From: a virus
DNA: 41,339 nucleotides
Virus record (IMG/VR): IMGVR_UViG_3300047202_000202
Span: 1 to 41,339 of that record
Strand: one strand, 5' to 3'
The position numbers were made by a program, and so were the translations under genes. Under the pieces are notes generated by a model. It was given only the letters and a program-made list of their open reading frames with translations. It was not told the origin of the DNA and did not search any database. Below are positions 32,715 through 40,758 of this stretch, piece by piece (positions within the stretch are counted from its first letter, which is position 1; each line of letters starts with the position of its first letter).

Positions 32715-33455
32715 TTACCGCATGGCGGTTGATTCGGCCAAGGCCTTCTTTAGTACATCAGCCTTTATGGTCATTTGATTGACGATTGGAGTATAGTATG
32801 TTCCCATTGGACCATTGCGCTGCGCTGAGGTCAAGCGAACCGCAAATGTTCCAACACCATGCTGTGCTACCATAGTGTTCAGCATTTTGCCTGGGGTTAT
32901 ACTTGTCCTGGAAAACTCTAATATAGCCAGTGTATTTGCCTCAACAACATACACCATATAAGAGTATAAAAACGTGCATGGAGGAGCCACGTTTTTCTTG
33001 CCCTTTTTACTTGGGCTGGAAGCCCATTGCGCAAGTTCACAGCGAGAGCAATCCCCACCAGGGTTCCCAATCCCGTTATAACCGTCACCACTGCGACAAA
33101 TGACCGTACGAGTATCAGGATCGCGTAATTCACGCCGACGAGTCATTGCAATTGGAATAATACTAACTGCACTTAATGGCTTTTCTCCGAGAATAAGCCA
33201 CTGACCAGGTTTTGCTGTACCATCCTGAACTTCCAAGGTTAGTCCCTGTGCTAATCGCAGACGTGGGATAAATAGATCCTGTCCTTCCAGGGTAGGTGTA
33301 TCTGAGTACACTGAAAGCGCAGTTTTTGGAACAGAGACTTCATCAACCTCTTCAACCATGTCGTCAAACCCAGGAGAAACTCGACCAGTTCGTGCACGCG
33401 CAGGTGTTTTAGGTTTATTTTTAACGGTTGATTTGACTTGTTTTTTTGCTACCAT
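32715..33455 (-). CDS. Putative single-strand DNA-binding or recombination protein with Cys cluster
   Basis: A 246-residue protein with a strong ribosome binding site (AAGGAGAT). It has a basic Lys/Ala/Pro N-terminal tail (residues 1-25), an acidic stretch, and a beta-rich core that begins after IPRLRLAQGL. The core holds a Cys set (C at VICRSGDG, then GGDCSRCELAQW, then PPCTFLYSY) that could bind zinc. The pattern resembles phage proteins annotated as OB-fold ssDNA-binding, but I cannot show it. The position between nucleotide enzymes fits a replication role. Family uncertain. Confidence 0.5.
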   Translation of the reverse strand: MVAKKQVKSTVKNKPKTPARARTGRVSPGFDDMVEEVDEVSVPKTALSVYSDTPTLEGQDLFIPRLRLAQGLTLEVQDGTAKPGQWLILGEKPLSAVSIIPIAMTRRRELRDPDTRTVICRSGDGYNGIGNPGGDCSRCELAQWASSPSKKGKKNVAPPCTFLYSYMVYVVEANTLAILEFSRTSITPGKMLNTMVAQHGVGTFAVRLTSAQRNGPMGTYYTPIVNQMTIKADVLKKALAESTAMR

Positions 33456-33456
33456 A

Positions 33457-34383
33457 TTACATCTCCTTTTTTAGTTTACTGATTATCTGCTCAACGTTTT
33501 CACGTTTTTTTGCCGTCGCCTCATTATTATATCGAAAGAGGTACGATGGGTGTGGGATTTCAATGACCCTTTGACTTATATTATTGTCTCCTTTAACATA
33601 GTTTTTGACCCATAATTGAGCCTTCTCACCACATGCAACGAGTGTTTTAGCATTCCTTAATGCCGCTGGTGGACAGTCGTGCGCATTTACCCAGCCACAC
33701 ATAAAAGCTTTATCCGCCATTAATCTACCAAGAATTGTTGTCATGCGGCTGGTGAATGGTAACCAACCTCCTGGTATTGGTTTATTGCTACGTTTTTCAC
33801 CAACAAAAATAACGTCTGCATTGGTTGGTCCACAATAGTAAGGTGGAAGAACGGGTGATACTGGGGTGTGTAAGTACTCATCCATAATTAATTTTACTGA
33901 ACGGTCTAAGCTCATCATTGAGTGAACATTATCAACAATGAACCATCCGAACATCTTAGCATACGCACGGTACAAATCTCTCTCAACGCTCGGATCTACC
34001 GGCCAATCACTTTTATCTCTTTTATTCACGTGTGTTTTAGGATCAGGTCCTAAAACCATTACGCGAAGACCGTCCGCTTGAACTGCTCGACCGTGTAACC
34101 ATTCACCCAACCAAGGATCATTTACCATGCGATGATCAGCATTACCTGGCATACCGAGAGAACCATAAACATATTCACTAGGCCAACAACGATCCCAGAT
34201 TGCAAGGTACTCTCGTGTTGTGGCGTCCTTTTCAAGGATAGGAGAGTATACTCGATCGTCCGGACTTACTGGGCCAAAATGACGAGTAATAACTGTCCTT
34301 TTGTATTTTAATTGATACGCCAATGCTTTGATGATTGTAGTTTTACCAGCCTTTTCTGGACCATCGATTACTATAACACTCAT
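33457..34383 (-). CDS. dNMP/thymidylate kinase-like domain fused to a uracil-DNA-glycosylase-like domain
   Basis: A 308-residue, two-domain protein. Residues 1-170 are a P-loop kinase: Walker A GPEKAGKT (8-15), a DRCWPSEYVYG motif (64-74) typical of phage deoxynucleoside-monophosphate kinases, and a central RVMVLGPD strand. Residues about 185-308 resemble family-4/5-type uracil-DNA glycosylases: VIFVGEKRSNKPIPGGWLPF, then NAHDCPPAALRNAKTLVACG, then RVIEIPHPSYLF (HPS at 278-280). The glycosylase catalytic residue cannot be assigned. A kinase tied to a base-recognising domain, close to an altered TS-family enzyme, suggests nucleotide or base modification. It overlaps the preceding small gene by ATGA. 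Confidence 0.75.
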   Translation of the reverse strand: MSVIVIDGPEKAGKTTIIKALAYQLKYKRTVITRHFGPVSPDDRVYSPILEKDATTREYLAIWDRCWPSEYVYGSLGMPGNADHRMVNDPWLGEWLHGRAVQADGLRVMVLGPDPKTHVNKRDKSDWPVDPSVERDLYRAYAKMFGWFIVDNVHSMMSLDRSVKLIMDEYLHTPVSPVLPPYYCGPTNADVIFVGEKRSNKPIPGGWLPFTSRMTTILGRLMADKAFMCGWVNAHDCPPAALRNAKTLVACGEKAQLWVKNYVKGDNNISQRVIEIPHPSYLFRYNNEATAKKRENVEQIISKLKKEM

Positions 34384-34580
34384 TTTATTTCCTCTGCTTT
34401 AGGCTCAAATCCTGGTAAGTATGGTTGTATAACTGAGTATGCACTTATTATCATGTTGATAGGATACTCACAACTGGCGCCTGGGTAGGTACAGGCGCCT
34501 AAATAATTTTTACAACCAGCACATTGTGGATAACCTACCATATAGGCTTTTTTACCTATACTCACAATTGTTTTGAGCAT
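34380..34580 (-). CDS. Small Cys-rich protein
   Basis: A 66-residue protein with a Cys cluster (QCAGCKNYLGACTYPGASCE) that could form a small zinc site, followed by a hydrophobic helix. It shares ATGA with the kinase/UDG-like gene, so translation is coupled. No family recognised. Confidence 0.65.
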   Translation of the reverse strand: MLKTIVSIGKKAYMVGYPQCAGCKNYLGACTYPGASCEYPINMIISAYSVIQPYLPGFEPKAEEIK

Positions 34581-34588
34581 GTTCTGTC

Positions 34589-35101
34589 TTATTCCTTATC
34601 ATCAGAACCATCATCTTCAAGGTCTTCTTCGAGGTCTTCATCCCAAACAGGCGTGCCCAAAACTGGACCCTTAGAAGTATGAATCCCTTCTGTGGGCTTA
34701 GAAACCGCTTTTTTGACCGGTTTTTTGGTCACCGTCTTTTTGGCCGGTTTTTCAACGGACTTTTTGGCCGACTTTTTAGGCATCTTTTTTACTGGTTTTT
34801 TGATTGCCTTTTTAATCGCCGGTTTTTTACTTTGCGGTGACTTAATAACGCGCTTAATTGCGGGTGCCGTGCCGGAGCGTAAATCCCAGGCATAGAACGT
34901 ATCACCAGTCTTTGCGCCTGCGGTATTGGAGCATAAAAAGACCGGTTTCATCCCAGACTTCTCAATAACCGCTACCACGGTCAAATAGTTCTTGTTAGCC
35001 TCCCGCGCTGCCTTCCATTCTTTACTGTGACTTAATGGACCGCCAGGTGTTTCAATAACGGGATAAACCTTCATCCCCTTTTTAATCTCTGATACTCTCA
35101 T
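34589..35101 (-). CDS. Histone-H1-like protein with Lys/Pro/Ala-rich repeats
   Basis: A 170-residue protein from ATG 35101 (AAAGGAG upstream). Residues 1-80 look folded (MRVSEIKKGMKVYPVIETPG). Residues about 85-140 are low-complexity repeats of the KKP.(I/V)KK or AKK type, like eukaryotic H1 tails and bacterial Lys-rich nucleoid proteins. The C-terminus is acidic (EDLEEDLEDDGSDDKE). A basic tail beside an acidic end suggests nucleic-acid binding with autoregulation. It could coat phage DNA or act on the host nucleoid. Confidence 0.75.
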   Translation of the reverse strand: MRVSEIKKGMKVYPVIETPGGPLSHSKEWKAAREANKNYLTVVAVIEKSGMKPVFLCSNTAGAKTGDTFYAWDLRSGTAPAIKRVIKSPQSKKPAIKKAIKKPVKKMPKKSAKKSVEKPAKKTVTKKPVKKAVSKPTEGIHTSKGPVLGTPVWDEDLEEDLEDDGSDDKE

Positions 35102-35187
35102 ATAAATCTCCTTTATTCTAAATTTGATAAACCACAAACACCTTCATTAAACAAGGTAATTCTTTATATCATACCTATCACCTCCCC

Positions 35188-35829
35188 CTACCATCTCTTC
35201 CTACTTACTAGGTCAACAATAACTCCGATACTGGTTTGCAAATAATACCGACCTAAGAATAAAAACACTCGTGCGGGTTCAGATCCACGCTTTTGAACAA
35301 ACTGCTTTACAGCGTCCGATAACGACCTACCAGCTTCTTCCAAGTAAAATTTATTAGGTAACCCTGAAAGACTATCAAGCAAGACTGGTTTATACTTTTT
35401 AACGTACTCGGCCTCATCGGATGGAAGTTCCTCAACTTTATGAATAACCACACTCTTACCAGTAAACCTACTCTTACTATCCTTCCAGCAAGTCTTGCAC
35501 ATTTTATCCCGACCATCCTCATACTGCTTATTACGTGGAAAGGCGGATACAATCTTGACTTCACCACATCTCCTACACTTCTTCTTTGTAAGAATGGCTT
35601 CTTCTCGTTCCTTAGACTGATTAATGGTTGTATCCTGTTTTATTGCCCTGTGTGCTTTAAAAATTTTTCCTGCAGGTTTTTTACCCCGCCTTTCAGCCGT
35701 TTTCTCCTTATACTCAAGGCAGCACTTGATGCAGATTTTATTTAGTCCATCAGGATTTCTCTTGTTAAGCGAGAATTCGGTGAGAGATTTAGATGCCTTA
35801 CAGTAGGTGCAAACTTTTTTATCAATCAT
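35188..35829 (-). CDS. Protein with two CxxC zinc-finger motifs
   Basis: A 213-residue protein. Two similar zinc modules have the pattern C-x2-C, FS or FP, NK or NKQ, DG, C-x2-C: residues C7/C10 with C33/C36 and C85/C88 with C111/C114. This module often precedes HNH nuclease domains, but no H-N-H follows here. The C-terminal 80 residues are an alpha/beta region (DSLSGLPNKFYLEEAGRSLS). The gene has no visible ribosome binding site. It starts right after the broken methyltransferase gene and may depend on translation of that gene. Confidence 0.72.
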   Translation of the reverse strand: MIDKKVCTYCKASKSLTEFSLNKRNPDGLNKICIKCCLEYKEKTAERRGKKPAGKIFKAHRAIKQDTTINQSKEREEAILTKKKCRRCGEVKIVSAFPRNKQYEDGRDKMCKTCWKDSKSRFTGKSVVIHKVEELPSDEAEYVKKYKPVLLDSLSGLPNKFYLEEAGRSLSDAVKQFVQKRGSEPARVFLFLGRYYLQTSIGVIVDLVSRKRW

Positions 35830-35831
35830 TT

Positions 35832-36640
35832 TTATTTGTAATTTATTAATCTCTTTTTACTAATTTTACATGCTTTATCACCAATATCACAACCAATAAA
35901 TTTTCTTCCTAACTCTAATGCGACCTCGCCTGTCGTTCCAGATCCCATATAAAAATCTGCAACAATATCATTTTTATTAGAAGATGCTTTGACAACTTTT
36001 TCTAACAATGACTTTGGTTTTTGCGTATCATATTGCAATCGTTCTTTGTTATGAGGAGGCAAAATTCCTAGTTCAAACCAATCTAAAGGAGGACTGTAGG
36101 CACTTCTAAAATATTCTTTGCTATTTCCCGCCTTGGCATAATATCCTCCATATTTTTCTATCTGTTTTCCCCACGTTTTTTGCATACTTTCAGTTATAAC
36201 TGTTTGCCGAATATCATCTAAATTAAAAATATAATTATCTGACTTCGTATAGAACAAAATAACATCGTGTTTTGGGCTATAAGAATTCTTTTTAAATCCT
36301 GCACTACGATAACACCACGAAAGTTCATTCCTAAAATTATCATATTCAAAGATTTCGTCACAAATTATTCGCAACCAATGATTTATTCTTGTATCCATTT
36401 GTAAATAAATAGAGCCCACTTCTTTTAAAATTCTATACATTTCTTTCAATCGGGGAATATAATGTTCATCAATTATTTTTTATCGGCTTTTATATCCTTA
36501 TAATCTTTGAACGACCTTCCCGTTCCATAGAGAATATCGCAATAAATTAAATCGATATAATTATTCGGTAATGATTTCATTAATTCTAAATTATCACATT
36601 GGTATAAAGCGCACTTACTTGTTTTATAATATGGTCTCAT
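35832..36640 (-). pseudogene. DNA methyltransferase (beta class) interrupted by a -1 frameshift at an A6 run
   Basis: The N-terminal part starts at ATG 36640 (MRPYYKTSKCALYQCDNLEL) and contains IYCDILYGTG, the motif-IV position, where DPPY is DILY. It ends at TAA 36475-36473. The rest of the enzyme continues in the -1 frame: IIDEHYIPRLKEMYRILK, then LPPHNKERLQYDTQKP, and motif I FYMGSGTTGEVALELG with FIGCDIG to 35832. The shift lies at six A residues (- strand of 36476-36481); one extra A would restore a single frame. Motif order (IV before I) marks beta-class N6-adenine or N4-cytosine methyltransferases. The cause may be an indel, a sequence error or programmed slippage on AAAAAA. Confidence 0.75.
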
Positions 36641-36721
36641 AACATTTCTCAATATGCCGCTCGGTCTCTTTCGCCGGAGTACTGCTGGACCGATAGTTTC
36701 ACTGGACACGGCATTTTAATC

Positions 36722-37780
36722 CTACTTTCTGGACACAGCAACGGTCATTGCAGCTGAGAAGGCTCTCCGTTTCTCATAAGACCGTGTGCCCCAAATTGCT
36801 GATACGTTAGCAGATTCATTCCCATCTCGATAATCCGCGGACTCTACCACGGCATTATAAAGTGCCCACGCGGTATTACCCACCGCTGGAGATTGGTCAC
36901 TTACCCGAGCAAATAGATCACGAGCAAGTTCCTGAAAGCGGGTTTGGCGCTCACAGTAGTACTGCCAAAGACTGTTTACAGCGGTTGATTCCTCATAAAT
37001 ACCCGCAATCAAAGTAGTATCCATGTCCTCCAAATCATCCAGTACTTCAGCCTTTTTTGGTCGCTTGGGCATTGGGTAGGTTGCATTAAGGATGAACTCT
37101 ACTTCTTTTGGTTTTAGTGTGCACTTTGCCAGGATGTTGAATGCCTCCAATGTATTATCCTTTGCGGACTCAAGCTGCTTGATCAACTGCACACGAGAGG
37201 CTAAAGCCTGCTCAATTCCTCCAACATGCTCCATGGCCACGGTTACCACTGCGGATTTTAGCCCACTTATCAGCGTGTTTTGACATACCCAACGAACAGG
37301 GGTGAACGCAATCTTTAATGAAGTACCACCATCCTTGGTATCCGTTGCTCCAAAGTATAGGTGAATGAGCTCCTTATTTACCTCTATTTCCCCGGCATCA
37401 AGCATGATAAAGATTGTTTCACCCTTACCCAGGATGCCAACAGTCTCGCAGGGCCATTTGTCAGTGAGTAAATCCATGGTCTTGGCTATGTCAATATTTT
37501 GGATTAGTCCATAATCCGGCGATGCATAACCAAAAATCCGATATTCATCATCACCCTTAACTGGTTCACGAACTATGGCCGATTTTGAAGGATACGGAAC
37601 CAGCTGTGTACCAAGCTTTGTAGGAATTTCTACCGCCAACGATGCAAGAAAGGTCTTAAAATTTCCTTTCGCGCGTCGAAGTCCCTGCACGCATGTTTCA
37701 CCCTCCTTCATTGGAGTACCCAACCCATGCCAACCGGGTTCTCCACGGTACGCAAAACCTTCCCTAAATAGGTTATCCAT
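36722..37780 (-). CDS. DUF932 family protein
   Basis: A 352-residue protein of the DUF932 phage/plasmid family. It opens with the diagnostic GEPGWHGLGTPM and contains YGLIQNIDIAKTMD, a strand GETIFIMLDAGEIEV, and RWVCQNTL. Homologues are common early phage and plasmid genes of unproven function. It is the first gene of the leftward early operon, directly after the promoter and operators at 37841-37906, with a strong ribosome binding site (AAGGAGAT), so it should be made early and in large amounts. Confidence 0.88.
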   Translation of the reverse strand: MDNLFREGFAYRGEPGWHGLGTPMKEGETCVQGLRRAKGNFKTFLASLAVEIPTKLGTQLVPYPSKSAIVREPVKGDDEYRIFGYASPDYGLIQNIDIAKTMDLLTDKWPCETVGILGKGETIFIMLDAGEIEVNKELIHLYFGATDTKDGGTSLKIAFTPVRWVCQNTLISGLKSAVVTVAMEHVGGIEQALASRVQLIKQLESAKDNTLEAFNILAKCTLKPKEVEFILNATYPMPKRPKKAEVLDDLEDMDTTLIAGIYEESTAVNSLWQYYCERQTRFQELARDLFARVSDQSPAVGNTAWALYNAVVESADYRDGNESANVSAIWGTRSYEKRRAFSAAMTVAVSRK

Positions 37781-37840
37781 GTATATCTCCTTATTCCATT
37801 ACGCGGGAATTCGCGATTTAATTGGTATGAATCTAGTAAG

Positions 37841-37846
37841 ATTATA
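37841..37846 (-). promoter_or_regulatory. Leftward early promoter (-10)
   Basis: TATAAT on the - strand at 37846-37841, preceded by GGC. The predicted start is near 37834, about 54 bases before the DUF932 start. The -35 position has only GTACTG. Both leftward promoters share ATGTACT between the operator and the -10 element, and both have operators near -42 and -64.5. Confidence 0.68.
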
Positions 37847-37868
37847 GCCTAAAACTCCGCAAACAGTA

Positions 37869-37906
37869 CATGACAAATGTCATGCAGTTTTTAGACAAAT
37901 GTCACG
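37869..37906. promoter_or_regulatory. Operator pair between divergent early promoters
   Basis: Site 1 is CATGACAAATGTCATG (37869-37884, perfect 7-bp arms, centre 37876.5). Site 2 is TTAGACAAATGTCACG (37891-37906, imperfect, centre 37898.5). The 22-bp spacing is close to the 23 bp at 27933-27970. The pair lies between the leftward promoter (37846) and the rightward one (about 37955), so one regulator could serve both directions. Confidence 0.82.
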
Positions 37907-37954
37907 TTTGTCCAAATGGTGGATTTTTGACACGATGTCCGATCAATTGCGCAT

Positions 37955-37960
37955 TATAAT
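37955..37960 (+). promoter_or_regulatory. Rightward replication promoter (-10)
   Basis: TATAAT at 37955-37960. A TTGACA lies at 37927-37932, but the gap is 22 bp, longer than the usual 17. The predicted start is near 37967, 39 bases before the primase-helicase start. The operators lie about -68 and -90 from this start. Confidence 0.6.
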
Positions 37961-38005
37961 GTATTAAATTGAATCAAAAAAAGATTTGCCTAAATTGGAG
38001 ACATC

Positions 38006-40183
38006 ATGACTCAAACAGGCATGGATGATATACTATACTTAGCATCACTAGGCTTTCGAGTTCACCCGCTCATAGTGAAAAATAAAATACCGATTATTGC
38101 AGCCTGGGAGCGTAAGGCGTCTACAGACCCTGCTATGATAAGACAGTGGGCAATAATTCACAAAGGTTGCAATTGGGGATTAGCAACGGGCATAGAAACT
38201 GGTGTATTTGTAGTTGATTTAGATGCAAAGGCTGGGGGACTAAGAACGTGGAAAAAATTGCTTAAAGAACAAAGTGTACCAACAACCGCTGAAGTAATTA
38301 CTGGTGGTGGTGGAATTCACCTATACTTTCAATACCCTAAAAATACTGAAATAAGAAATAGCGCTGGAAAAATTGGTAAGGGGATTGATATTAGGGGTGA
38401 GGGTGGGCAAGTCGTCATACCACCCTCAATTCATCCAAATGGGGTTGCATACCGATGGAAAACGTCACCTAAAATAACCCCAATAGCCAAGGCGCCCAAA
38501 TGGCTTATAAATTTAATAATTGGGGCGCAAGCAACCGTTGAGCCCGCAATTATAGGAGGTCCGGTAGAAAAAGGGACACGAAACAATCAAATATATCATC
38601 AAGCCCTATATTTAGCAAGGCAAGGTGCACTGCAGGATGTTACACTAACCACAATGCTTATTTGGTGCAAGTCCATCAGAGAAGAAATTGACCGGAAGGA
38701 GATTGAAGCAACCGTTGCAAGCGCGTACAAGTATCATGAAAAAGAGAAGAATAAAATAGCCGCAATCACGGACATAGAATTATCGGATGTAGGAAACGCT
38801 CAAAGACTCATTGCCGCGAGTGGAACCAAAACACTCTATGTTCCATCCCTTGGTTGGCATATTTGGGATGAAAAGCGTTGGGAATACGATGTTGAAAATC
38901 TAATAGTAACAAAGCTAGCGATCGACGCAATGGAAGAGATGAAGGTGGACATAGGTGAGCAACTTAAATCAGTTACCGACAGGCACAAAGCAGCAGTATT
39001 GTATAAGATGTATAACTGGGCGATTGGGTCGCATAGTGCGGGTAAGATAACCGCAATGGTAAATGTTAGTAAGGCCTTTCCACAAATAGTAAAGGATCTT
39101 TCAAGGTTGGATGATAGCAACACCGATTTTTTAATCAACTGCGCCAATGGAACACTTGACATGCGCACTGGTAAACTATCCCCCCACGATTCAAAGCAGT
39201 TCATTACTCGCCTAGTGCACCATAACTATAATCCAAAAGCTAAGTGCCCTACCTGGCTTGAAACTCTAAACTTAGCCTTTGGTGGAAATAAAGAAATGAT
39301 CTCATTCTTTCAAAGGGCGGTAGGTTATTCTGCTTCCGCGGCTTTGTCAGAGCAGTGCTTTTTTATTTGCTGGGGAGAGCGTGGTAATAATGGGAAAAGT
39401 ACACTGATTGAAGCACTTCAAAGAATTTTAGGTCAGGATTATGCGGTCATGACCGATGCCAGAGTTATATCCTCAAAGGACAAGGACAATCATGTTCTTT
39501 CGAGCTTGGCAGCTTTAAATAAAGTAAGAATTGTTTCGATCAACGAGATAGCTGAAAATGCCATACTGGACGAGGAACTTATAAAGCAACTTACTGGTGG
39601 GGATACGCTGCAGGCTAAAAAATTATACATGGAACCGTTCACGTATCGACCCGTATTCAAAATATGGGTGCGAGCAAATAACAAACCAACAGTGCGAGGA
39701 ACTGGTGAGGCTTTTTGGCGACGTGTAAAGCTTATTCCATTCACGCATCAAATTCCAGAGGCGAGGCGAAAACCCAGGCATGAAATTGATGCGCTATTAC
39801 TAAATGAGGCGGAGGGAATTCTTGCCTGGATAGTCAAGGGTTTTCGACTTTGGTATGAGGAGGGTGGATTGCAGGATCCACCAGAAGTGCAAGCGGCTTG
39901 GATACAGTACAAGGATGCCTCCGATATTGTTGCGCAATTTTTAGGCGAGTGCATTGAAATGAGTGAGAAAGGTCCTAAGACGACCATAGCAAGGCAGGTT
40001 CTTTATGGAGTATTTAGAGAGTGGTGCAAGGATCAAGGTTTAAAGTACGTGATGTCGGCTGAAAAGCTAGCCAGAAGAATCTCAGAGCGGACCGGTCAGT
40101 ATGAGCGCGTGCGAGAAAAGCAGGTTTCGGTTTGGGTTGGCATGAAACTAACCGCGAATGCGGCGATGAACTACTCGTTCTAA
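38006..40183 (+). CDS. Primase-polymerase / SF3 helicase (D5-type) replication protein
   Basis: A 725-residue bifunctional replication initiator. Residues about 5-190 are an archaeo-eukaryotic primase-polymerase domain: VVDLDAK (D71, D73), the His in GGGGIHLYFQYP (H105), and GIDIRGEGGQVVIPPSIHPN. A PriCT-like linker follows at about 210-250. Residues about 360-650 are a D5_N/SF3 helicase: Walker A WGERGNNGKST (456-466) and RIVSINEIAENAILDEEL with the downstream TGGD and the Arg-containing RANNKPTVRGTG. The ribosome binding site is TTGGAGA before ATG 38006. It makes primers and unwinds DNA for the family-A polymerase. It leads the rightward operon. Confidence 0.92.
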   Translation: MTQTGMDDILYLASLGFRVHPLIVKNKIPIIAAWERKASTDPAMIRQWAIIHKGCNWGLATGIETGVFVVDLDAKAGGLRTWKKLLKEQSVPTTAEVITGGGGIHLYFQYPKNTEIRNSAGKIGKGIDIRGEGGQVVIPPSIHPNGVAYRWKTSPKITPIAKAPKWLINLIIGAQATVEPAIIGGPVEKGTRNNQIYHQALYLARQGALQDVTLTTMLIWCKSIREEIDRKEIEATVASAYKYHEKEKNKIAAITDIELSDVGNAQRLIAASGTKTLYVPSLGWHIWDEKRWEYDVENLIVTKLAIDAMEEMKVDIGEQLKSVTDRHKAAVLYKMYNWAIGSHSAGKITAMVNVSKAFPQIVKDLSRLDDSNTDFLINCANGTLDMRTGKLSPHDSKQFITRLVHHNYNPKAKCPTWLETLNLAFGGNKEMISFFQRAVGYSASAALSEQCFFICWGERGNNGKSTLIEALQRILGQDYAVMTDARVISSKDKDNHVLSSLAALNKVRIVSINEIAENAILDEELIKQLTGGDTLQAKKLYMEPFTYRPVFKIWVRANNKPTVRGTGEAFWRRVKLIPFTHQIPEARRKPRHEIDALLLNEAEGILAWIVKGFRLWYEEGGLQDPPEVQAAWIQYKDASDIVAQFLGECIEMSEKGPKTTIARQVLYGVFREWCKDQGLKYVMSAEKLARRISERTGQYERVREKQVSVWVGMKLTANAAMNYSF

Positions 40184-40194
40184 AAAGGGATAAA

Positions 40195-40758
40195 ATGCCG
40201 ATAAATAAACATATAATGATGATCAGGCGCACAACAAAAATTGGAAGCAAGGATTTTCTTTCAACCCCTCATTGGGTTACGGGCATTTTATTAAATCATA
40301 TAGAATTTATTGGACCTATTTGGGAACCGGCCTGTGGTGACGGTAAGATGGCAAAGGATCTCAAAAAATATGGGTATACAATTCTATCATCGGATCTTTG
40401 CAAGCGGGGGTTTGGAAAAACTGGTGTCGATTTTTTGAACGAAAAACTTACGTGGGCGCCAAATATCGTAACCAATCCACCCTACGTTATAGCGAATAAA
40501 TTCGTAAATCACGCGCTTGAACTTTACCCAAGCGGTAAAGTTGCAGTATTAATGCGCACCCTCTTTTTAGAGGGAAAGTATAGGCATGAAATGTATAAAA
40601 GATTTCGACCATCTGAAATTATTGTTATTTCGGATAGAGTAGATATGTGTTCTGAGAAACCTGGTCGTGCGTTCTCATTATCTTGGTTTGTTTGGGATTT
40701 TTCTAAAAGAACTAAAATCACCAAACTTAGTTGGGCGAAATATGAAGGAGATAAATGA
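40195..40758 (+). CDS. DNA methyltransferase-like protein (NPPY type)
   Basis: A 187-residue protein from ATG 40195 (AAGGGA upstream). It carries motif I IWEPACGDGKMA (around 43-53), SSDL at the acidic position, and motif IV IVTNPPYVIA (NPPY 94-97), as in N6-adenine and N5-glutamine methyltransferases. It is short and lacks a clear target-recognition domain, so the DNA target is unknown. It overlaps the next methyltransferase by ATGA and lies in the replication operon. It may protect phage DNA from host restriction. Confidence 0.8.
   Translation: MPINKHIMMIRRTTKIGSKDFLSTPHWVTGILLNHIEFIGPIWEPACGDGKMAKDLKKYGYTILSSDLCKRGFGKTGVDFLNEKLTWAPNIVTNPPYVIANKFVNHALELYPSGKVAVLMRTLFLEGKYRHEMYKRFRPSEIIVISDRVDMCSEKPGRAFSLSWFVWDFSKRTKITKLSWAKYEGDK

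Noticed and set aside
33095-33110. Extra operator-like sequence GACAAATGACC
   Set aside because: It is inside a coding region, lacks the second palindromic half, and no promoter is nearby.
36649-36714. Short leftward frame (21 codons) between the DUF932 gene and the methyltransferase
   Set aside because: It has an ATG with a weak ribosome binding site but no recognisable content. It may be chance or a remnant.
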